Below are positions 1-5,616 of a stretch of 8,686 bases of DNA, in pieces. Numbering within the stretch: the stretch's first letter is position 1; each line of letters opens with the position of its first letter. A program made the translations under genes and the position numbers. Source of the DNA: Flavisolibacter sp. (GTDB taxonomy: Bacteria > Bacteroidota > Bacteroidia > Chitinophagales > Chitinophagaceae); assembly GCA_013695175.1 (NCBI GenBank), contig JACDAZ010000394.1, positions 1 through 8,686 of the forward strand, in the 5' to 3' direction. Below the pieces are notes generated by a model. It had not been told where the DNA came from and did not search any database. It worked only from the letters and a program-made list of their open reading frames with translations.

Positions 1-728
1 ATACAAAGCAATTTGATCTTACCTCACTTCAATTTCAGCGGACATCCGACAGCGCTGCTAACAGAAGTAATTGGAGAATGTTAAGTATGCGGCAATTACA
101 AAAAGTAATTGATTCGATGCAAAAGCAACAGGCAGGAGTTACAGACAGAGTACAAAAAGAAGTTTTTTCTCAAACTTCATTTGCTCAGTATTTAGACTCC
201 AATTGGAATAATGTAGCTGCAGAAGAAAAACAAATTGAAAATATGGATGCACTCATTCCCGACTCTTTAAAACTACAGGTACAGCAAAATGCATCCAGTA
301 AAATTGGTTCTATGCTGGTGAATAATTCAGTTATAGAATCACAAATGCGGGAACAGAGAAAAGAGATCTGGCGATATGAAATTGAATGGCATCGCAAAAT
401 ATCATTATCACTTGCTTGTCTTGTATTATTTTTAATTGGTGCTCCCTTAGGTTCCATCATCAGAAAGGGTGGACTTGGAAATTCACTACTTTTTGCCATC
501 GCTTTTTTCATGATCTTCTATTTTTTAAGTAACACAGGAGAAAAATTTGCTAAAGAAGGTGCGTGGACGCCTTTCATGGGTTTGTGGTTATCTACATTTG
601 TTTTAGTTCCTGTTGGAATTTTTCTAACTATTAAAGCAATGAATGACTCGAAATTGTTCAACAAAGAACCTTATTTAAGAATCTGGAGAAAAATCAAAAG
701 AGGCAAATCTTCTGATAAGGGACAATAG
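1..728 (+). CDS. LptF/LptG family permease, C-terminal part (5' end outside window)
   Basis: This is the C-terminal part of an inner-membrane permease of the YjgP/YjgQ (LptF/LptG) family, which works with the LptB ATPase to extract lipopolysaccharide and push it onto the periplasmic bridge. The frame is open without a stop from base 3, and the residues before the first ATG at 78 (FDLTSLQFQRT...) fit the family, so the gene enters from the left and 78 is an internal methionine. Three membrane segments are visible, at about nt 399-467, 483-530 and 570-632. The first carries the family-typical 'GAPLGSIIRKGG' stretch, and a short basic cytoplasmic tail (KIKRGK) follows. The region before them (nt 80-390) is polar and would be the periplasmic domain and its return to the membrane. 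LptF and LptG cannot be told apart from this fragment. The 81-bp gap to the next gene suggests a separate or loosely linked unit. The family call is secure; the subtype is open. Confidence 0.85.
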   Translation, partial: TKQFDLTSLQFQRTSDSAANRSNWRMLSMRQLQKVIDSMQKQQAGVTDRVQKEVFSQTSFAQYLDSNWNNVAAEEKQIENMDALIPDSLKLQVQQNASSKIGSMLVNNSVIESQMREQRKEIWRYEIEWHRKISLSLACLVLFLIGAPLGSIIRKGGLGNSLLFAIAFFMIFYFLSNTGEKFAKEGAWTPFMGLWLSTFVLVPVGIFLTIKAMNDSKLFNKEPYLRIWRKIKRGKSSDKGQ

Positions 729-809
729 AATTCTTAATTTCATGTAAAGGCTACCACCATATCATTTATGATTTTGGGAATAGAACATTATTTTCAGTAA
801 AGTTTATTC

Positions 810-1832
810 ATGCAAGAAGCGGTTCAACCTGACAAGAGAAGCAATTTGAAATTGCAGTTTTGGATAGCGGCTGCCTCTTCTATTTTACTGATTGCTAAAT
901 TCTTTGCATATTATCTTACTAATTCTGTTTCAATTTTAACAGACGCATTAGAGAGTATAGTAAATGTAACAGCTGCCTTAATTGGGCTATATAGTTTATA
1001 TATTTCTTCATTACCACGCGATTCAAATCATCCCTATGGTCATGGAAAAGCAGAATTTATTTCTGCTGCCGTTGAAGGCACACTTGTACTTTCAGCAGGG
1101 TTATTAATAATATATAAATCAATAAACTCTATCTTTTCTCCTGAGCCATTAGAACAATTAAATATTGGAATTTACATCATAAGTATAACAGCCGTAATAA
1201 ACTGGTTGCTTGGATTTTTGGCAGTGCGCCAGGGAACAAATAATAATTCTCTTGCTTTACTTGCCAGTGGTAAGCACTTGCAAACAGACAGTTACTCAAC
1301 AGTTGCTATTGTAGCAGGGTTGTTTTTAATAAAATTTACCGGCTTTAATTGGATAGATCCGCTGATAGCTATTCTATTTGGTTTTTTTATCATTTATACA
1401 GCATACAAGATTATTCGTAAGTCGCTTGCCGGCATTATGGATGAAGCAGATATGGTACTGCTAAAAAAAATGGTTGAACTGCTCAACAAACACAGGCGTG
1501 AAAATTGGATAGACCTGCATAACCTTAGAGTAATAAAATATGGAAACGTATTACATGTTGATTGTCATTTAACCGTGCCCTGGTATTTGAATTTACACCA
1601 GGCACATGAAGAAATTGATTATTTAGCAAAAATGATAAGAGCAGAATTTGGTGAAACACTGGAATTATTTGTTCATTCAGATGGCTGTCTTTATCACCAG
1701 TGCCATATTTGCAATAAAACCAATTGCCCGGTAAGACAACATGATTTTAAAGGACAAATTGCATGGGCCACACATAATATTATAGAAAATAAAAAACATG
1801 GTTTAAAAGATCTGCAGGAGCAAATTAAATAA
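810..1832 (+). CDS. Cation diffusion facilitator (CDF) family divalent-metal transporter
   Basis: 340-residue inner-membrane antiporter of the CDF family (FieF/YiiP-like), expected to export divalent metal such as Zn, Fe, Mn or Co against protons. About six membrane helices lie between residues 15 and 205, followed by a cytoplasmic domain (about 210-310). The helix-5 metal pair H156xxxD160 is intact and the signature 'HPYGHGKAEF' lies at 74-83. In helix 2 the two aspartates of YiiP (D45, D49) align with E48 and N52 ('DALESIVN'), so the transport site is not the canonical Zn set and specificity is uncertain. The C-terminal metal site resembles YiiP: H253, H266, H289 and D291. It is followed by a four-cysteine cluster, C293-x4-C298-x2-C301-x4-C306, which could bind another metal. 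The OsmC gene begins one base after the stop, implying co-translation. The length is slightly above the usual size of about 300. I see no Shine-Dalgarno before the ATG. Confidence 0.92.
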   Translation: MQEAVQPDKRSNLKLQFWIAAASSILLIAKFFAYYLTNSVSILTDALESIVNVTAALIGLYSLYISSLPRDSNHPYGHGKAEFISAAVEGTLVLSAGLLIIYKSINSIFSPEPLEQLNIGIYIISITAVINWLLGFLAVRQGTNNNSLALLASGKHLQTDSYSTVAIVAGLFLIKFTGFNWIDPLIAILFGFFIIYTAYKIIRKSLAGIMDEADMVLLKKMVELLNKHRRENWIDLHNLRVIKYGNVLHVDCHLTVPWYLNLHQAHEEIDYLAKMIRAEFGETLELFVHSDGCLYHQCHICNKTNCPVRQHDFKGQIAWATHNIIENKKHGLKDLQEQIK

Positions 1833-1833
1833 T

Positions 1834-2232
1834 ATGAAAACTACAACTATTTGGAAAACAGACATGAGTTTTGAAAGCTTTCAACAAAATTCAAAAATTG
1901 AAATTGATGGAAGATCTGGCTTTAGTCCAAAAGCTTTATTGTTAAGTGGATTAGCGGCTTGTGCCGGTATAGATGTTGTTGAAATACTTGAAAAAATGCG
2001 AGTGCCTTTTGCTGATTTTAAAATTGATGTTGAATCTGATCAAACAGAAGATCATCCCCGCGTTTTTAAAACAATTCATATAGACTTTATTATCAAAGCT
2101 GAAGAGGAAAACAGGGATAAAATAATAAAAGCAATTGAACTGTCGCTGGAAAAATATTGCGGTGTTGCTGCTATGCTAAGGAAAAATTCAAAAATAGAGT
2201 ACAAATTGGTAATAGATTCTGCATCAATTTAA
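1834..2232 (+). CDS. OsmC/Ohr-superfamily protein (YhfA-like), likely thiol peroxidase-type
   Basis: 132-residue cytoplasmic protein of the OsmC/Ohr superfamily. Characterised members use two cysteines to reduce organic hydroperoxides. Both expected cysteines are present: C43 in 'GLAACAGIDVVEIL' and C109 in 'EKYCGVAAML'. The stretch 'HPRVFKTIHI' (about 74-83) and the 'AIELSLEKYC' helix match the YhfA-like branch of the family more than classic Ohr. Members of that branch are often annotated simply as OsmC family protein with unproven substrate, so organic-peroxide reduction is a family-based guess. The start follows the CDF stop directly (TAA-T-ATG), so the two are almost certainly one transcript with coupled translation. 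The linkage with a metal exporter and a downstream peroxiredoxin supports a role in metal or peroxide stress. The length is normal for the family. Confidence 0.9.
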   Translation: MKTTTIWKTDMSFESFQQNSKIEIDGRSGFSPKALLLSGLAACAGIDVVEILEKMRVPFADFKIDVESDQTEDHPRVFKTIHIDFIIKAEEENRDKIIKAIELSLEKYCGVAAMLRKNSKIEYKLVIDSASI

Positions 2233-2244
2233 CAAGGCTGTTTA

Positions 2245-2276
2245 TGATTTATCAGTAACTTTCAAATGATAAATTA
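2245..2276. repeat. AT-rich inverted repeat in the OsmC-peroxiredoxin gap
   Basis: The seven-base arm ATTTATC (2247-2253) is complementary to GATAAAT (2268-2274) across a 14-base spacer. A G-T wobble and one further T-A pair extend the stem to nine positions. It sits 45 bp before the peroxiredoxin start. A loop this long with such AT-rich arms makes a weak hairpin, so a terminator after the CDF-OsmC pair is unlikely. An operator for the peroxiredoxin promoter is equally possible, and chance similarity in AT-rich DNA cannot be excluded. Confidence 0.25.
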
Positions 2277-2320
2277 GTTTTCACGGCAATTCTCATTTTA
2301 AACTTTAAAAACCAAAACAT

Positions 2321-2965
2321 ATGTCATTACGCTTGGGTGATATAGCACCAAATTTTAAAGCAAAAACGACTGAAGGTGAAATAGATTTTTATGAATTTCT
2401 CGGAGATAACTGGGGAATTTTATTTTCTCATCCTGCCGATTATACTCCAGTATGTACAACCGAATTAGGGAGGACAGCATTATTAAAAGAAGAATTTGAA
2501 AAGCGCAAGGTAAAAGTATTGGCAGTTAGTGTAGATACCCTTGATAAACATTTTGGCTGGGTAAAAGATATCAATGAAACACAAAACTGTAATGTTGATT
2601 TCCCAATTATTGCTGATGATGAAAGGGAAGTTGCTGATTTGTATGGAATGATTCATCCCAATGCTTCTGAAACAGCTACTGTAAGATCATTATTTGTAAT
2701 AGGACCTGATAAAAAAATAAAGTTGATGATCACTTACCCGGCATCAACAGGCAGAAATTTTCATGAAGTGCTTCGTGTGATTGATTCACTACAACTAACA
2801 TCAAAATATAGCCTTGCCACACCGGCCGATTGGAAGAATGGTGAAGATGCAATTGTTGTTCCTGCCGTATCAACAGAAGATGCTATTAAGAAATTTCCAA
2901 AAGGTGTAAGAGTTATTAAGCCATATTTACGGTACACACCCGTTCCGGATGAAGAAAATAATTAA
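2321..2965 (+). CDS. 1-Cys peroxiredoxin (Prx6 subfamily)
   Basis: 214-residue cytoplasmic peroxidase of the AhpC/TSA superfamily that reduces H2O2, alkyl hydroperoxides or peroxynitrite through a single peroxidatic cysteine. The universal PxxxTxxC active-site motif is complete ('HPADYTPVCTTELG', P38, T42, C45), and the partner arginine is R122 in 'VRSLFVI'. The Prx6 branch is indicated by the 'SHPADYTPVCTTELG' context, by the long C-terminal extension (about 165-214, with 'ATPADWKNGEDAIVVP'), and by 'KPYLRYTPVPDEE' near the C-terminus. The only other cysteine, C90, is not at a usual resolving position, so a 1-Cys mechanism with an external thiol is expected. The start at 2321 follows an A-rich leader (accaaaacat) typical of Bacteroidota genes without a Shine-Dalgarno. 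The gene stands 88 bp after OsmC, so it may share that transcript or have its own promoter. It ends at the hairpin terminator. Confidence 0.95.
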   Translation: MSLRLGDIAPNFKAKTTEGEIDFYEFLGDNWGILFSHPADYTPVCTTELGRTALLKEEFEKRKVKVLAVSVDTLDKHFGWVKDINETQNCNVDFPIIADDEREVADLYGMIHPNASETATVRSLFVIGPDKKIKLMITYPASTGRNFHEVLRVIDSLQLTSKYSLATPADWKNGEDAIVVPAVSTEDAIKKFPKGVRVIKPYLRYTPVPDEENN

Positions 2966-2976
2966 GAATATATAGT

Positions 2977-3000
2977 ATCCCCTATGTCAGGGGATTTTTT
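2977..3000 (+). terminator. Rho-independent terminator after the peroxiredoxin gene
   Basis: The arms ATCCCCT (2977-2983) and AGGGGAT (2989-2995) pair perfectly over seven bases with a five-base loop (ATGTC). A run of T follows (2995-3000, then ATTTACT). The stem has four G-C pairs in a row and begins 12 bases after the stop codon. This is a clean intrinsic terminator for the left gene group and implies that the FHA-like gene at 3143 starts a new transcript. No convincing Bacteroidota promoter (TTTG spaced to TAnnTTTG) could be fixed in 3001-3142. Confidence 0.85.
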
Positions 3001-3142
3001 ATTTACTGCTTCTTAACTTTAGTCAGGTACAAAATTGTTGAACACTTTTTTATAATAATCTTCGTTTTTATAAAATTGGAACAGGCTTTGACTTATTCAA
3101 TAGGGCTATAAATCATTTACATTTACTCCAGGAACTTTTTAA

Positions 3143-4093
3143 ATGAAATCAAAAACAACATTTTGGCAACGTATAGGCTTTCACGATTGGTTTCTTAAAA
3201 AGGAAACAACTTTTACTCCAAAAGAAGTACAATCACTTACGCCCAATGATGTTTATAAATACATTATTGAAAAATTTAAAGAATCAATCGGGCAACTGTC
3301 TTTTGCTGATCGTATAGTTTTTTACCATGAATACATAATATCCTTTAACCCGCAGGATTACATGCAGTTTATGGATAACAAAAAAGGAATTTTCGGGTTA
3401 ATTGTACAGGAATCTGTAAAACAATTTTATTCCCATTTAAAAGAGCTTCGTAAACAAGGTAAAACAGTTGAACCTTCAAGTTCAAAATGGGTATTTCGTT
3501 TTGTATCTCATCCGGATTATGCGCCCGGTGATAAAGGGTTTATAGGAAAACTATTACCAGGTAATTATCAAAAAGAGGAAAACCTGAGGGTAACTTTTAT
3601 TCCAAGACAAACAGGTATTGCACAAACAGCCGATATAAGTTCTGAGATACTGAAAGGTTTTACATTTTACAGCGAAGGTTATTACGAAGTACCCTACCAG
3701 GAAGATCTTGTATATGATGAGTTGAAAGTAAGTAAGTCAATGAATGCTGTAATTGCCAGGTTTGAAGCCATACTGCCTGATAAGGCATATGCAGGTAAAA
3801 AAATAGAATACTTAATGAAGGATGAAGAAATTATTGTAACAGGAAAAGAAGATGAACGTGAGGCATCTAACATATTTAAAATTCCCTCAGAATGGGTCAA
3901 CACACCACATTTAAGAATCAGGTATAACAAAGAACATGATAAATACTACATTACTTCTTTTGGAGAAAAGACAATTGTAAATGAAAGACAACTCAGACCA
4001 AGCGCATCAGAAAAACCCACCTGGTCTGAGCTTCCTATAAATTCAAGAATTGTTTTAAACGGAATTGTAGGTATTAATATTTTTAAATCTTAG
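3143..4093 (+). CDS. Protein with degenerate C-terminal FHA-like domain; FhaA-like N-terminal half
   Basis: 316-residue soluble protein without signal peptide or membrane segment. The C-terminal hundred residues (about 218-316) have the strand pattern of a forkhead-associated domain, which binds phosphothreonine peptides. 'VNTPHLRI' (252-259) falls where 'VSRxHA' is expected, 'YYITSFGEKTIVNERQL' stands for the NG.xL segment, and 'INSRIVLNGIVGINIF' for the last strands. H256 is kept, but the phosphate-contacting serine is replaced by N253 and the Gly-Arg turn is altered, so phosphopeptide binding is uncertain. Residues 27-140 ('EYIISFNPQDYMQFM', 'KWVFRFVSHPDYAPGDKG') recall the N-terminal domain of actinobacterial FhaA (DUF3662), a faint similarity recognised by eye. 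Residues about 140-215 may hold another beta domain. It is the first gene after the terminator and lies six bases before the small membrane peptide. An adaptor role in wall synthesis is inferred from context; it could also be a purely structural FHA relative. Confidence 0.6.
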   Translation: MKSKTTFWQRIGFHDWFLKKETTFTPKEVQSLTPNDVYKYIIEKFKESIGQLSFADRIVFYHEYIISFNPQDYMQFMDNKKGIFGLIVQESVKQFYSHLKELRKQGKTVEPSSSKWVFRFVSHPDYAPGDKGFIGKLLPGNYQKEENLRVTFIPRQTGIAQTADISSEILKGFTFYSEGYYEVPYQEDLVYDELKVSKSMNAVIARFEAILPDKAYAGKKIEYLMKDEEIIVTGKEDEREASNIFKIPSEWVNTPHLRIRYNKEHDKYYITSFGEKTIVNERQLRPSASEKPTWSELPINSRIVLNGIVGINIFKS

Positions 4094-4099
4094 TGAATA

Positions 4100-4198
4100 A
4101 TGACTTCATATATTTCCCTGGCCTTGTTGTTGATATGTGTTGCCCTGCTGGCAGTTCATTTCTTCGATATAAAAAATACTCATAACCCTAATGGCTGA
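4100..4198 (+). CDS. Small single-pass membrane peptide (32 aa)
   Basis: An ATG six bases after the FHA-like gene's stop opens a 32-codon frame encoding MTSYISLALL-LICVALLAVH followed by a polar tail (FFDIKNTHNPNG). Residues 4-22 form one continuous hydrophobic segment, ending in a short hydrophilic tail with D23 and K25. The stop TGA (4196-4198) overlaps the PP2C start (4191) by eight bases, in a different frame. This is the classic arrangement for translational coupling. No Shine-Dalgarno is visible. The frame fills the whole gap between two otherwise nearly contiguous genes and codes for a believable membrane helix, which argues for a real small gene rather than spacer. I do not recognise a family. 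It could be a small regulator or assembly factor for the membrane-bound phosphatase or the synthase downstream, or merely a leader that delivers ribosomes to the phosphatase start. Confidence 0.6.
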   Translation: MTSYISLALLLICVALLAVHFFDIKNTHNPNG

Positions 4199-5615
4199 AA
4201 AATATTTTGGTATAACAGATAAAGGGGTTACAAGAAATAATAACGAGGACACTTTTATTGCTGAAGCGGTAATGAAAGATAAGTTCATATGCGCCTGTGT
4301 TATTGATGGAGTGGGGGGTTATGAAGGTGGAGAAATTGCAGCTGCTATTGCAAGAGAAACCATACTAAAATATTTTACAGTCCCTTCTGGCCAACTGTCA
4401 TCTATGATGAGAGAAGCCATCATATCAGCTAATGAAAAAATTTACAATGAAAAATTAAGCAGCAGGCAATATGAAAATATGGCTTGTGTACTTACGCTGG
4501 CATTAATTGAAAAAGAAAAAAACAGGTTTTACTATGCTCATGTAGGCGATACCCGCTTGTATTTGTTACGTGATCATAGTTTAGTAAAGGTTACAAATGA
4601 TCATTCATTTGTAGGGTATCTTGAAGATTCAGGAAGATTAAATGAATCAGAAGCCATGTCTCACCCTAAGCGCAACGAGATCAATAAAGCTCTTGGTTTT
4701 GATAAAACAATTCCTAATCCTGCAGAATATATTGAAACCGGTGAGTCGCCTTTTTTACCTGGAGATACTCTTTTATTATGTACAGATGGATTGACTGATA
4801 TGATCAATAAAGCAGGTATTACAAACTTCTTAAGTCAAAGTAATCCTTTAGAAGAAAAAGCAAAACAACTTGTTGACGCAGCAAACAATGCTGGTGGAAA
4901 GGACAACATCACAGTGGTGCTGGTAGAAAATAATCATAAACGCATAAAGCAAAAAGCTACCAAACCTGTTACACTTATAAAAAAAAAGGATCAGCAAAAA
5001 GATGAGTACGAATTAAATAAAAGTTTTGAATCGAGGGCGCAGGCTACAACATCAAAAAAAACTACATCTAATAATGTAAATCTTTTACTACTGCTGCTTT
5101 TTTTAATTTCTACTTCCGGCTTTATATGGCTTTGGTTCAACAAGAAAGAGGAAGTAACAACACAACCTGTAGTCTTTGACCATCAATTATATCACGAAGA
5201 AAAGATACTCAGAGATTCGCTTAATAATTTAACGGGATACAATTTTTACATAACGCCAACTGTTTTTGGTGATACTATTTTTTTAAGCCAACCTTTGATA
5301 ATTGATACAGATTCCCTTCATTTAAAAGGATCGGCAAATACGGTTTTCACTATTGATAGTTTATATAATTTAGGTGTTCCTGCTATACAAATTGCTCCTT
5401 CGGTAAAATTTATATTTTTCGACAGTATTCAATTTTATAATATGGATGTTGGTATACAATACGATAATACTGATGCTTTACATTTTAATCATGTAGGTTT
5501 TCAAAATGCATTTTTACAGGTAAAACAAACACCCGGTGGTAAATCATTTACAGGATCTGCATTGGAGATGCAGTTGTTAAAGAAAGATTCATTAGTAAAG
5601 ATTACAAAGGAATAA
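4191..5615 (+). CDS. Membrane-anchored PP2C-family Ser/Thr phosphatase with C-terminal extracytoplasmic domain
   Basis: 474-residue metal-dependent protein phosphatase (PPM/PP2C) that would remove phosphate from Ser/Thr of kinase targets. The N-terminal catalytic domain (1-246) has all the key motifs: 'RNNNED' (E19, D20), 'DGVGG' (D39, G40), 'GDTRLY' (119-124), 'CTDGLTD' (D199) and 'GGKDNITVVLV' (D238, N239). The metal-binding aspartates are present, so it should be active. A lysine/threonine-rich linker (about 250-285) leads to one membrane helix (about 286-306). Residues 307-474 are predicted periplasmic and rich in short beta strands with Asp/Asn turns ('IDTDSLHLKG', 'FFDSIQFYNMDVGIQY'), resembling a right-handed beta-helix. 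This catalytic-helix-outer-domain layout recalls mycobacterial PstP, which is also encoded beside SEDS and PBP genes. The start overlaps the small membrane peptide gene, and one base separates the stop from the next ATG. The outer domain may sense a wall ligand (inference). Confidence 0.9.
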   Translation: MAEKYFGITDKGVTRNNNEDTFIAEAVMKDKFICACVIDGVGGYEGGEIAAAIARETILKYFTVPSGQLSSMMREAIISANEKIYNEKLSSRQYENMACVLTLALIEKEKNRFYYAHVGDTRLYLLRDHSLVKVTNDHSFVGYLEDSGRLNESEAMSHPKRNEINKALGFDKTIPNPAEYIETGESPFLPGDTLLLCTDGLTDMINKAGITNFLSQSNPLEEKAKQLVDAANNAGGKDNITVVLVENNHKRIKQKATKPVTLIKKKDQQKDEYELNKSFESRAQATTSKKTTSNNVNLLLLLLFLISTSGFIWLWFNKKEEVTTQPVVFDHQLYHEEKILRDSLNNLTGYNFYITPTVFGDTIFLSQPLIIDTDSLHLKGSANTVFTIDSLYNLGVPAIQIAPSVKFIFFDSIQFYNMDVGIQYDNTDALHFNHVGFQNAFLQVKQTPGGKSFTGSALEMQLLKKDSLVKITKE

Positions 5616-5616
5616 T

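Noticed and set aside
78..80. ATG at 78 as the start of the first gene
   Set aside because: The same frame is open back to base 3 and the upstream residues fit the LptF/LptG family, so the gene is cut by the window edge and this methionine is internal.
185..511. Minus-strand frame of 108 codons
   Set aside because: It lies opposite the permease, its protein has no family resemblance, and the + strand frame is clearly coding.
766..777. Short palindrome ATCAT-TT-ATGAT and a TGATTTTG box between the permease and CDF genes
   Set aside because: Five-base arms with a two-base loop are too weak for a terminator. The box lacks a partner TTTG at the right distance, so chance in AT-rich DNA is likely.
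3087..3113. Possible promoter (TTTG or TTGACT, then TATAAAT) before the FHA-like gene
   Set aside because: The spacing is too short for either a sigma-70 pair (13 bp) or the Bacteroidota TTTG/TAnnTTTG pair (16 bp), and the -7 element lacks TTTG. A promoter is expected in 3001-3142 but cannot be placed.
3694..3930. Minus-strand frame of 78 codons
   Set aside because: It is an antisense shadow of the FHA-like gene with no recognisable protein features.
4106..4288. Minus-strand frame of 60 codons
   Set aside because: It runs opposite the small peptide gene and the conserved PP2C N-terminus. Its protein looks like a shadow, with a Gln-rich low-complexity end.
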